A stretch of 64,000 nt of DNA from Enteroscipio rubneri (lineage in GTDB: Bacteria; Actinomycetota; Coriobacteriia; Coriobacteriales; Eggerthellaceae). This document shows positions 57,056-64,000 of the stretch, piece after piece; the first letter of the stretch is position 1; the number at the start of each line of letters is the position of its first letter. The stretch lies in the NCBI RefSeq assembly GCF_002899715.1, contig NZ_PPEK01000001.1, positions 496,001 through 560,000 of the forward strand, read 5' to 3'. Position numbers and translations under genes: made by a program. The notes beneath the pieces are model-generated. The model searched no databases and had not been told where the DNA came from. It worked only from the letters and a program-made list of their open reading frames with translations.

Positions 57056-57944
57056 CGAAAGAGAAATCTGTGAGACTTGCGACGGGGGCGCCTCCGCCTC
57101 CGTGCTTCATGCACCGCACGCAATCCGCATAGGCAACCGTCGGCTTACGCTGGGCGTGTTCGTGGCGGCCGTGGCGGCGCTGGCGGCGGTCGTTGCGGCG
57201 GGGATCGCGGCGGGGGATGCGGCAACGGCTACCGATTTTGCGCAGAAGAACCTTGCACCCAGCCTAGCTCACCCGTTCGGTACCGATTGGATGGGGCGGG
57301 ACATGCTGCTGCGCACGCTCGCGGGCCTTTCCACGAGCGTGCTCGTGGGGCTGTTGGCCGCGACGGCATCGGCCCTGATCGCTCTCGTGCTGGGAACGGT
57401 GGCAGCACTCGGCGGCAAGCGCGCCGACGCTGCAGTCACCTGGCTCATCGACCTCATGATGGGTGTGCCGCATATCGTGCTGCTCATCTTGATCTCGTTC
57501 GCTCTCGGCAAAGGATTCTGGGGTGTTGCCATCGGCGTAGCCGTGACGCATTGGCCAAGCCTTGCGCGCGTCGTTCGCGCCGAAGTTCTCCAGTGCAAAG
57601 AGGCGGCGTTCGTGTCCGTGGCGCGCAAGCTTGGACAGGGACCGGTGCGCGTCGCGACGCGCCATATGCTTCCCTACGTGCTGCCTCAGTTCATCGTGGG
57701 ACTCATCCTACTATTCCCCCATGCCATCCTTCATGAAGCTGCCATCACGTTCCTCGGATTCGGCCTGCCGCCCGAGCAGCCAGCTATCGGTGTCATCCTG
57801 AGCGAGTCGATGGCGTATCTGTCGGCCGGCATGTGGTGGCTCGCGGTGTTCCCGGGACTTGCGCTCGTCGCCGTCGTACTCCTGTTCGATGCGGCCGGTT
57901 CGAATCTGCGCAAGCTTGTCGATCCGCACAGTTCGCAGGACTAG
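57048..57944 (+). CDS. ABC transporter permease, NikC/DppC-like
   Basis: A 298-residue permease with a cytoplasmic N-terminus of about 28 residues (holding a Cys pair, CETCDGG), then helices and the DppC/NikC features HPFGTDWMGRDMLLRTLAGLSTSVLVGL and an EAA loop (CKEAAFVSVARKLGQGPVRVATRHMLPYVL). It starts with GTG 57048, seven bases after GAAGGGG and inside the end of the previous gene, so translation is coupled. The ATPase gene follows after nine bases. Confidence 0.9.
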   Translation: MRSEREICETCDGGASASVLHAPHAIRIGNRRLTLGVFVAAVAALAAVVAAGIAAGDAATATDFAQKNLAPSLAHPFGTDWMGRDMLLRTLAGLSTSVLVGLLAATASALIALVLGTVAALGGKRADAAVTWLIDLMMGVPHIVLLILISFALGKGFWGVAIGVAVTHWPSLARVVRAEVLQCKEAAFVSVARKLGQGPVRVATRHMLPYVLPQFIVGLILLFPHAILHEAAITFLGFGLPPEQPAIGVILSESMAYLSAGMWWLAVFPGLALVAVVLLFDAAGSNLRKLVDPHSSQD

Positions 57945-57953
57945 GAGGTTTCC

Positions 57954-58898
57954 GTGGGCGAAGCGAGCAAGACGAACCCTCTGTCTGCGATACCGGTCGG
58001 GCATGCGACGATCAAGCACGAGGATATGCAGGCGCATCACCACCATACGCACGCGCCGGTCTCGCGCCATGAGCACGGGCACCACGTGCTGCAGGTTGAG
58101 GATCTGAGCGTGGGTTTTCGCATGTACGAGGAAGATGTACCGTACTTTCGCGCGAAACAACGCGAAACGGAGGTCATCGATCGGCTGAACATCTCGGTGC
58201 ATGTGGGCGAAATCGTGGCGGTGGTGGGCGCGTCGGGATCTGGCAAAACGCTTGTAGCCGACGCCGTTCTGGGGCTGTTCGAGCCGAACGCCACGGTGCA
58301 CGGACGCATATGGTTCGACGGTGAGCTGCAGGACGCCGATTCTTTGCAGAAGCTGCGCGGACACGGCATCTCGCTGGTGCCGCAAAGCGTGAACAGCCTC
58401 GACCCGCTCATGAAGGTGGGCCGCCAGGTGGAAGGCTTCGCGCATCCAGACGAGTCGCACGCGGTGCGCCGGCGACGTCGCGAGAAGCTGTTTGCGCGCT
58501 ACGGCCTTTCGGAGGCGGTGGCCGGCATGTACCCCTTCGAACTGTCGGGTGGCATGGCGCGCCGTGTGTTGGTGTGCTGTGCGCTTATGGACGACCCGCG
58601 CGTCATCGTAGCCGACGAACCCACGCCCGGACTTGATCTGGAGCTTGCGGTGCGTGCGCTCGGCGATCTGAGGACGTTCGCCGACGAGGGCGGCGGCGTG
58701 CTGCTTATCACGCATGATATCGAGCTGGCTCTCCAGGTGGCGGACCGCGTGGCCGTGTTTGAGAACGGCACCGTGGTAGAGGAGACGGCGGTTGCGAACT
58801 TCGCGTCGCCCGACCTCCTGGAACACCCTTTCTCCCGTGCGCTGTGGCACGCGTTGCCGGAACACGACTTCCAAACGGGAGGAGGTTCGCCATGCTAG
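57954..58898 (+). CDS. ABC transporter ATPase, NikD/DppD-like, with His-rich N-terminus
   Basis: A 314-residue ATPase. Residues 17-44 hold 11 histidines (HEDMQAHHHHTH, then HEHGHH), placed before the nucleotide-binding domain. That domain has Walker A GASGSGKT near residue 94, a Q-loop QSVNSLDP, a signature LSGGMARR and Walker B VIVADEPTPGLD. The end (HPFSRALWHALP) is the oligopeptide/nickel C-terminal module, though without its usual CxxRC-type cysteines. The His cluster is not part of the standard fold and points to metal sensing or chaperoning. It starts with GTG 57954, after GGAGG, and overlaps the second ATPase gene by seven bases. Confidence 0.9.
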   Translation: MGEASKTNPLSAIPVGHATIKHEDMQAHHHHTHAPVSRHEHGHHVLQVEDLSVGFRMYEEDVPYFRAKQRETEVIDRLNISVHVGEIVAVVGASGSGKTLVADAVLGLFEPNATVHGRIWFDGELQDADSLQKLRGHGISLVPQSVNSLDPLMKVGRQVEGFAHPDESHAVRRRRREKLFARYGLSEAVAGMYPFELSGGMARRVLVCCALMDDPRVIVADEPTPGLDLELAVRALGDLRTFADEGGGVLLITHDIELALQVADRVAVFENGTVVEETAVANFASPDLLEHPFSRALWHALPEHDFQTGGGSPC

Positions 58899-59497
58899 AG
58901 GCGCGGGGCGTCTCGTTCAAGTACCCGGGGGCGAAGCGGCTGCTGTACGAGGGGTTCGATCTGGCGGTAGGGACCGACGAACGTGTGGCGCTTACCGCTC
59001 CGTCCGGATTCGGTAAGACCACGCTCTGTCGGATGCTTGCCGGATACGAGCGTCCGCAGGCAGGGAACGTGCTCGTCGATGGCGAGCCGCTACCGAGGCG
59101 CGGTACGTGCCCGGTGCAGCTGATCCTGCAGCATCCCGAAAAAGCCGTCGATCCGCGCATGCGCATGCGCGACACGCTGGCCGAAGCGGGGGAGGTGCCG
59201 CAGCGTCTGCTGGACGATCTGGGCATCCAGAAGCGATGGCTCGGGCGGTTTCCGCACGAACTGTCTGGGGGCGAGCTGCAACGTTTCTGCATCGCGCGGG
59301 CTTTAGCGGCGCACCCGCGCTATCTGGTTGCCGACGAGATATCAACGATGCTCGACGCCGTCACCCAAGCCCAGATCTGGCGATTTCTCGTGTCCGAGAC
59401 GCAGGCCTGCGGCATCGGGGTCGTGTTCGTGTCGCATTCGCCGGCGCTCACCGAGCGCATAGCCACGCGCGTGGTGGATCTCGCACGAACCGAATAG
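58892..59497 (+). CDS. ABC transporter ATPase, NikE/DppF-like
   Basis: A 201-residue ATPase, shorter than usual DppF/NikE (about 260-330) because the C-terminal module is absent. Walker A reads APSGFGKTT, the Q-loop LILQHPEKAVDP, the signature LSGGELQRFCIARAL and Walker B YLVADEIST (Glu and Ile where EP is common). The ATG at 58892 follows GGGAGGAGG and overlaps the previous stop. With the four genes before it, it completes a five-part uptake system. Confidence 0.88.
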   Translation: MLEARGVSFKYPGAKRLLYEGFDLAVGTDERVALTAPSGFGKTTLCRMLAGYERPQAGNVLVDGEPLPRRGTCPVQLILQHPEKAVDPRMRMRDTLAEAGEVPQRLLDDLGIQKRWLGRFPHELSGGELQRFCIARALAAHPRYLVADEISTMLDAVTQAQIWRFLVSETQACGIGVVFVSHSPALTERIATRVVDLARTE

Positions 59498-59563
59498 CGC
59501 CGCTTTGAGGCAGGCCGCGAGTGCCGCGGGATCTCGTACATCATCCGTCTGCATTATCTTTTG

Positions 59564-59592
59564 TTGACTATATACTAATAAAAGAATAATAT
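59564..59592 (+). promoter_or_regulatory. strong promoter of modA
   Basis: TTGACT (59564-59569), 17 bases, TAATAT (59587-59592), inside an unusually AT-rich stretch for this genome (59548-59594). The modA start is 85 bases downstream. Confidence 0.7.
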
Positions 59593-59677
59593 AATGGGCA
59601 ATTCGGACCAGTGCTGGCGGGGGATTCCCTCGGACGCATGCCGCGGCCCGATCAGGAGCGAGGGAAGGGATGTGCCC

Positions 59678-60583
59678 ATGAAGAAAACGTACCGGATCGT
59701 GCTCGCTGCGATATGCGCGTTCGCATTGGCAGCCGCGTTCGGGATGGCCGGTTGCTCGTCTGAGAACAAGCCGGCCGAGGAGCCGTCGGGAGACGAGCCG
59801 TCTGACGTACAGGACCACGAGGCAGTCGAGCTGCAAATTTTTGCTGCGAACTCGCTATCGAAGGCCATGGAAGAGGTGCAGAATCTCTACCTGGAGGATC
59901 ATGGCTGGGTTTCGTTCGCCGACACCCAGTACGAGGCGTCCGGCACGCTGAACGAGATGCTCGGAGCCGGATCGTCCGCCGATATTCTGATCACGGCATC
60001 GAAAGCCACCATGGATACGGCCGTCGAGGAAGGCTACGTTGATGCCGGAACCCGCTTCGACCTGTTCACCAACGAGCTGGTTATCGTGGCCGGCGAGAAT
60101 TCCGAGCTGAGCAACGTGACGCTCGCCGATATGGCATCGGGTGATTACACGGTGGCCGTGGGCGACGCAAACGTGCCGGCCGGCAACTATGCCAAGCAGG
60201 CGCTTTCCACCACCGATCCGGCGTGTTGGGTGAGCGCCGACGGCGCCATCGGCAGGGAGAGCGCGGGCAAGGAGGGCACTTTCGAGGGAACGCCGCTTGA
60301 AGGCAAGGTTACCGAAGGCTCCAGCGTGGGCAACGTGTGCTCCTACGCCAACTCCGGCGATGTGGATCTGGCTATGGTCTACAGTTCCGACGTGTACCGG
60401 TTCGGCGGAGTGAAGATCGTCGGAACGGTTCCGGCTGACACGCACAAGAATATCGTATACCCCGCCGCTCTGTGCGCGGATTCAGAGAATGCCGAGGCCG
60501 CTCAGGAGTTCCTCGATTGGCTGTTCTCTGACGAGGACGCCATCAAGATTTGGCAGGAATGGGGTTTCGAGTTGGCCGCCTAG
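59678..60583 (+). CDS. modA: molybdate/tungstate-binding lipoprotein ModA
   Basis: A 301-residue binding protein with a lipoprotein signal (hydrophobic run, then GMAGC). The acidic spacer (NKPAEEPSGDEPSDVQDHE) leads to the ModA fold: LQIFAANSLSKAMEEV, SGTLNEMLGAGSSADILITAS, and LFTNELVIVAGENSELS. These are the regions that coordinate the oxyanion in ModA and in tungstate-binding relatives; specificity between molybdate and tungstate cannot be told. The ATG at 59678 follows AGGGAAGGGA. First gene of modABC. Molybdenum or tungsten enzymes are expected in this family. Confidence 0.92.
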   Translation: MKKTYRIVLAAICAFALAAAFGMAGCSSENKPAEEPSGDEPSDVQDHEAVELQIFAANSLSKAMEEVQNLYLEDHGWVSFADTQYEASGTLNEMLGAGSSADILITASKATMDTAVEEGYVDAGTRFDLFTNELVIVAGENSELSNVTLADMASGDYTVAVGDANVPAGNYAKQALSTTDPACWVSADGAIGRESAGKEGTFEGTPLEGKVTEGSSVGNVCSYANSGDVDLAMVYSSDVYRFGGVKIVGTVPADTHKNIVYPAALCADSENAEAAQEFLDWLFSDEDAIKIWQEWGFELAA

Positions 60584-60622
60584 AATTCCGCCATAAATCT
60601 GCGCGCCTGCTCTTGTCGGGCG

Positions 60623-60668
60623 CAATGAAGGAGGATGGGAGGCCTGGCCTTTCCATCCTCCTTCATTG
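60623..60668 (+). other. 16-base-pair hairpin between modA and modB
   Basis: CAATGAAGGAGGATGG (60623-60638) and its perfect complement (60653-60668) form a 16-pair stem with a 14-base loop. There is no T tract. It may protect or separate the modA message from modB, as is common where the binding protein is needed in excess. Confidence 0.6.
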
Positions 60669-60745
60669 TGTATGATGGCATCGAACGTTGCTTTGCGCAT
60701 CGGCTCCATACGGAAGGCGCGAGCCGGGTCTTGGGGGTATCGAGA

Positions 60746-62173
60746 GTGGGAACAACACCGGGAACACGTTTTGGCGCTCTGCTGCTGGCCTTGTTGCTGG
60801 CATGCGCCGTCCTATGCCCCGCGACAGCGTTCGCCGTTGAAGGCGGGGAGGGCAACGTCGCTGCGGAAGCCCCGCTCGAAGATGCGAAGGATGCTTCAGC
60901 GGCTGCCATTAAAACGGCCTCCTCCGACGGCGTGGCCGTTTCGGCCGATGGGGAGGCTGCGCGCATCGACGGGGCATCCTTTGCGGTCGATGCGTTCTCC
61001 CGCGCGCAGAAGGGCTCGAACCGCGAGCTGGACGGCCGTTACCTTGGGTACAGCTACTATCAGGGTAGTTCGCCCGACTATGCAGTTGCCATTGCCACCG
61101 AGGACTACGTGCTGGTTTTTATCCCGCCTACGGCCCATGCCTTGTGCGACGCAGCCGATCCTGCTTCGCGAAACGACCTCAAGCGTTATTTCATCGCGCT
61201 CGACGCGGTGTCGCTTTCGGGCGGCGTCGTCATGGACGACGACGTGCCCTGGTACTTCACGAGTGAGTCGGGTTACGCGATGGGCGGCATCGTGTACGAC
61301 TTTGCCGTGGAGGCCGGCGAAAACCGCTATTTCGTCACTGCCATCGGCGAGGACGGCAACGATGTGGTATCTGCCGCCGTCGAGGGCGTTGCGCGTCCGA
61401 GCTACGTCGATTTCCTGAAGATCGTCGCGCCTGGCGCCGTCGACATCGCGCCGCCGGCCGAGGGCGTGCGGGCATTCGGCGAGTTCTTGCAGGGCATCGA
61501 TCTTTCGCCGCTCTGGGTGACGTTGCGCACCACCGGCACCGCCATCGTGATCATTTTCGTGCTGGGGCTCGCGGCTGCATACTTCGCCCTGCGCATCCCG
61601 AAGCGCGCGCAGGACGTCGCCGACGCTGTGTTCACTATCCCCATGGTGCTGCCGCCCACGGTCTGCGGCTTTCTGCTGCTGCTCGGCTTGGGAAACAACT
61701 CACCGGTGGGACGCTGGTTCATCGATGTGGGATTCCCGCTCATCTTCAGCTGGCCGGCTACGGTGATCGCCGCTGTCGTGGTTGCGTTTCCCCTCATGTA
61801 CCGCAGCGCGCGCGGCGCCTTTGAAGGGCTCGATCCGAACATGCTCGATGCGGCGCGCACGTTGGGGTGGTCGAATCGGAAGATTTTCTTTAAGCTGATG
61901 CTTCCGCTGTCGTGGTCGTCCATCGCGGCGGGCACGGTGCTCTCCTTTGCTCGCGCACTCGGCGAGTTCGGCGCGACGCTGTTTTTGGCAGGCAACTATG
62001 CGGGTATTACGCGCACCGTTCCCATTGCCATCTACTTCGAATGGATGAGCGGCAATATCGACGTCGCGCTGTTCTGGACAGCCGTCATTCTCGTTTTCAG
62101 TTTCGTGGTCATACTGTTCATCAACCTCTGGGGTAGGCGCACGACGAAGTACCGCAGGAGGACCGAAGAATGA
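60746..62173 (+). CDS. modB: ModB permease with an exported N-terminal domain
   Basis: A 475-residue protein. The last 220 residues (from about 256) are a normal ModB permease: LWVTLRTTGTAIVIIFVLGL, the EAA-like GLDPNMLDAARTLGWSNRKIFFKLMLPLS, then GEFGATLFLAGN. Before it comes a signal peptide or anchor (FGALLLALLLACAVLCPATAFA, residues 9-30) and about 215 residues predicted outside, with no recognised domain and two Cys-poor beta-rich halves (YAVAIATEDYVLVFIPP; MGGIVYDFAVEAGENRYFVTAIG). Known ModB proteins are about 220-230 residues. The start is set at GTG 60746 after GGGGG; the open frame extends to 60635. Confidence 0.85.
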   Translation: MGTTPGTRFGALLLALLLACAVLCPATAFAVEGGEGNVAAEAPLEDAKDASAAAIKTASSDGVAVSADGEAARIDGASFAVDAFSRAQKGSNRELDGRYLGYSYYQGSSPDYAVAIATEDYVLVFIPPTAHALCDAADPASRNDLKRYFIALDAVSLSGGVVMDDDVPWYFTSESGYAMGGIVYDFAVEAGENRYFVTAIGEDGNDVVSAAVEGVARPSYVDFLKIVAPGAVDIAPPAEGVRAFGEFLQGIDLSPLWVTLRTTGTAIVIIFVLGLAAAYFALRIPKRAQDVADAVFTIPMVLPPTVCGFLLLLGLGNNSPVGRWFIDVGFPLIFSWPATVIAAVVVAFPLMYRSARGAFEGLDPNMLDAARTLGWSNRKIFFKLMLPLSWSSIAAGTVLSFARALGEFGATLFLAGNYAGITRTVPIAIYFEWMSGNIDVALFWTAVILVFSFVVILFINLWGRRTTKYRRRTEE

Positions 62174-62187
62174 TGGGCTTTTCTGGC

Positions 62188-62295
62188 GGGTGCTTGGGCG
62201 GTAGCCAGTTGCTCGAACAGCCCTGCTCGCGCGAACAGTCCGCTGGACTGTTCGGCTCGCGCGGAACTCGCTTGGCAGGTAGCGCCCAAGCACCC
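62188..62295 (+). repeat. intergenic hairpin repeat, family A, copy 4
   Basis: Outer arms GGGTGCTTGGGCG (62188-62200) and CGCCCAAGCACCC (62283-62295). The core has GCTCGAACAGCCCTGCTCGC, an inner stem CGAACAGTCC/GGACTGTTCG around GCT, then GCGGAACTCGCTTGG. It starts 15 bases after the modB stop and ends 76 bases before the chosen modC start. Confidence 0.9.
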
Positions 62296-62371
62296 TTCGT
62301 TCGATCATCCTTGCCGACGCTTCTTGGGATTCGCCTGCGGGAGACTCATGTAAATCGGGATGGAGCACGCT

Positions 62372-63484
62372 GTGAGCTTGGAAGTTAACATTCGGAAGTC
62401 GTTTCCGTCGTTCGCGCTTGACGTGGAGTTTCAGGCGAGCGACGAAACGCTTGGGTTCCTCGGCGCGTCAGGATGCGGGAAAAGCTTGACCATGCGCTGC
62501 ATTGCGGGCATCGAAACACCCGATGAAGGCCGCATCGTGGTAAATGGGAAGGTGTTCTACGATTCGGAGCGCAAGATCAATCTTAAGCCGCAGGAGCGCA
62601 AGACTGCGCTGCTGTTCCAGAACTATATGCTGTTCCCGAACTTCACGGCGGCCGAGAATGTGGGTGCGGGCATCGGGCGCGACGTTCCGAAGGCTGAGCG
62701 CAGAAGCATCGTGGAAGCGGAGCTTAAGCGCTTCGGGCTGGAGTCCTTCGCAAACCGCTTTCCCGCGCAGCTTTCCGGCGGGCAGCAGCAGCGCGTGGCG
62801 CTCGCCCGCATGCTGGCAGCCCGCCCCGGCATACTCATGCTCGACGAGCCGTTCAGCGCCCTTGACGCGCATTTGAAAAGCGTGCTCGAGCAGAACCTGG
62901 TCAGCCTGTTCGATGCGTTCCACGGCACGGTGCTCTACGTGAGCCATGACATCGACGAGGCGCTGCGCTTTTGCGACCGTATTGCGGTCGTCGAGAACGG
63001 CTCGATCATGGAGATCGAGACGGGCGACGATCTGGTGAACAGGCCGAAGTCGGTGGCGGGCGTCAAGCTGTCGGGCTGCAAGAATGCGACGGCGGCCGAG
63101 TACGTGGACGAGCATCGCGTCCGACTGCCGAAATGGGGTGTGGAAGCGAGCTCGGATGCCCAGGTGCCGCGCGACGTGGTGTGCCTGGGCGTCCGCGCGT
63201 TCTATCTCGAGCAGGTCGAAGGGCCGGGGGAGAACGTCTACCGCGTGCGCGTCGACCGGGTGAGCGATTCGCGCTTCGAGCGCACGGCGCTGCTGGGCTT
63301 TCTCGATCGCGACGAGACGTTCGCGCCGACGGTGAAGCGCACCGACGATGAGATGAAGTATCTGCACCAGCACCTGTTCTGGCGCATCGACAAGCTGGCC
63401 GTCTCCGCCAAGGACCTCCCCCAAGAGGGCGAGGAGCTCTGGATACGCATCCCGCCCGATAAGGTGTATCTCGTAACGCGCTAG
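62372..63484 (+). CDS. modC: molybdate ABC transporter ATPase ModC
   Basis: A 370-residue ATPase. The N-terminal domain has Walker A GASGCGKS near residue 32, LLFQNYMLFPNFTAAENV, the signature LSGGQQQRVALARML and Walker B ILMLDEPFSALD, then SHDIDEA. The C-terminal part (from about residue 235) is a TOBE-type domain that may bind oxyanion and regulate transport, as in other ModC. GTG 62372 with GGAG six bases upstream is preferred to the ATG at 62360, which has no ribosome site. A family A hairpin lies between it and modB. Confidence 0.93.
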   Translation: MSLEVNIRKSFPSFALDVEFQASDETLGFLGASGCGKSLTMRCIAGIETPDEGRIVVNGKVFYDSERKINLKPQERKTALLFQNYMLFPNFTAAENVGAGIGRDVPKAERRSIVEAELKRFGLESFANRFPAQLSGGQQQRVALARMLAARPGILMLDEPFSALDAHLKSVLEQNLVSLFDAFHGTVLYVSHDIDEALRFCDRIAVVENGSIMEIETGDDLVNRPKSVAGVKLSGCKNATAAEYVDEHRVRLPKWGVEASSDAQVPRDVVCLGVRAFYLEQVEGPGENVYRVRVDRVSDSRFERTALLGFLDRDETFAPTVKRTDDEMKYLHQHLFWRIDKLAVSAKDLPQEGEELWIRIPPDKVYLVTR

Positions 63485-63633
63485 CAGCCGGAAGCGCGCG
63501 GGAAGCGCACGTCCGCCGCCGCCGCAAGATACGTTTCGGCGCCGGTCGAACATGCTGGGAAAGCGCACCGCATTCTCAGGCATCAGCATGACGCCAGAAT
63601 GGCGCGCCGCTGCCAATTTCTTTGCCCCTCGTA

Positions 63634-63662
63634 TTGACTGGGGGGTGGTGTAAACCTATTCT
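63634..63662 (+). promoter_or_regulatory. candidate promoter of the terminal gene
   Basis: TTGACT (63634-63639), 17 bases, TATTCT (63657-63662). A second box, TATAAT at 63715-63720, lies nearer the gene but lacks a clear -35. No gene is seen in 63485-63818. Confidence 0.5.
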
Positions 63663-63818
63663 TGAAGGCGACCCGACGCGCTGTCCTCAAAACTATGCTT
63701 ACGATCAGGTCATTTATAATAGTATTGGTCAATTGTGGGCAGTATCGCCCTCGGCGAGGATGAGGACGGCCGCGAAGAAGCATGTGCGACAACGTATAAG
63801 CATAGAGAAGGGTACCGC

Positions 63819-64000
63819 ATGAAGGGGAAGAAACGGGCCGATCGGTCGATGGCGATCGTACTCGCCCTTGCACTGGCATTCACCATGAACGTTCCCGCAG
63901 CTGCGTGGGGCGACCATAGCAATAACGAAGATTCGCTTGGCAGCTTCGTTACGAGCGGGCAGGATGGGGTGTCGGAAGCCGATGGTTCGAGCGTGGCGGG
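63819..64000 (+). CDS. exported protein, N-terminal part only
   Basis: An open frame from the ATG at 63819 (AGAGAAGG before it) runs past the window edge. The 60 visible residues start with a basic stretch, then a signal peptide (MAIVLALALAFTMNVPAAAWG), then an acidic Ser-rich sequence. No domain is reached. Secreted or surface protein of unknown kind. Confidence 0.6.
   Translation, partial: MKGKKRADRSMAIVLALALAFTMNVPAAAWGDHSNNEDSLGSFVTSGQDGVSEADGSSVA

Noticed and set aside
59564-59600. ModE-type box in the AT-rich modA promoter
   Set aside because: Only a weak TATAT/ATATA symmetry is present, explained by promoter elements; there is no match to a ModE palindrome.

Overview
The window is high-GC chromosomal DNA that fits a member of the Eggerthellaceae (class Coriobacteriia), probably close to Eggerthella or Gordonibacter. 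Support for this comes from a Tat-exported FAD-dependent reductase next to a LuxR regulator with many membrane helices, an actinobacterial-type ClpC with an upstream CIRCE element, several old-yellow-enzyme oxidoreductases, SpaA-type surface proteins, and frequent GTG starts. No phage, transposase, plasmid function or CRISPR array was seen. Genus and species are inferred from gene content only.

Layout. 0-13 kb is housekeeping: FtsX-like permease, tRNA-Pro, tatA, greA, lysS (with an extra C-terminal tRNA-binding domain), clpC, ispD, ispF, cysS and a U32 peptidase-like RNA-modification gene. 13-27 kb mixes a TspO-like membrane protein, two small unknowns, an OYE reductase, tRNA-Ala, an orphan McrB-N-like protein, the Tat flavoprotein/LuxR divergent pair, an Mrp-type ATPase, an amidohydrolase, a PGPGW-like small protein and an EF-G paralogue. 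27-40 kb is a minus-strand surface and signalling block: class-B-like sortase, eight-repeat SpaA surface protein, GGDEF/EAL protein, and an ABC-2 transporter operon headed by a glyoxalase and a hybrid of a degenerate ABC ATPase with a LytTR domain. A two-domain OYE/FAD enzyme on the plus strand follows. 40-54 kb holds an ABC ATPase/YhgE pair, glmS, acpS, a DUF559-like protein, nnrD, an HdeD-like protein, ligA and a FUSC protein. 54-63.5 kb carries two metal-uptake systems in tandem: a five-gene NikABCDE-like ABC transporter whose first ATPase has a histidine-rich N-terminus, then modA, modB (with an unusual exported N-terminal domain) and modC. The window ends inside an exported protein gene.

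The most notable unexplained structure is a family of about 100-bp hairpin repeats with four copies (ispD/ispF, glmS/acpS, metal SBP/permease, modB/modC). All four lie between same-strand neighbours and in the same orientation. Their core is conserved, while the outer and inner stem arms differ between copies yet stay complementary. A second, unrelated pair of about 170-bp inverted-repeat elements sits only in gaps between convergent genes. Other regulatory structure includes twin GTTACG-N11-CGTAAC operators, five helical turns apart, in front of the metal transporter, and overlapping palindromes between the flavoprotein and LuxR genes.
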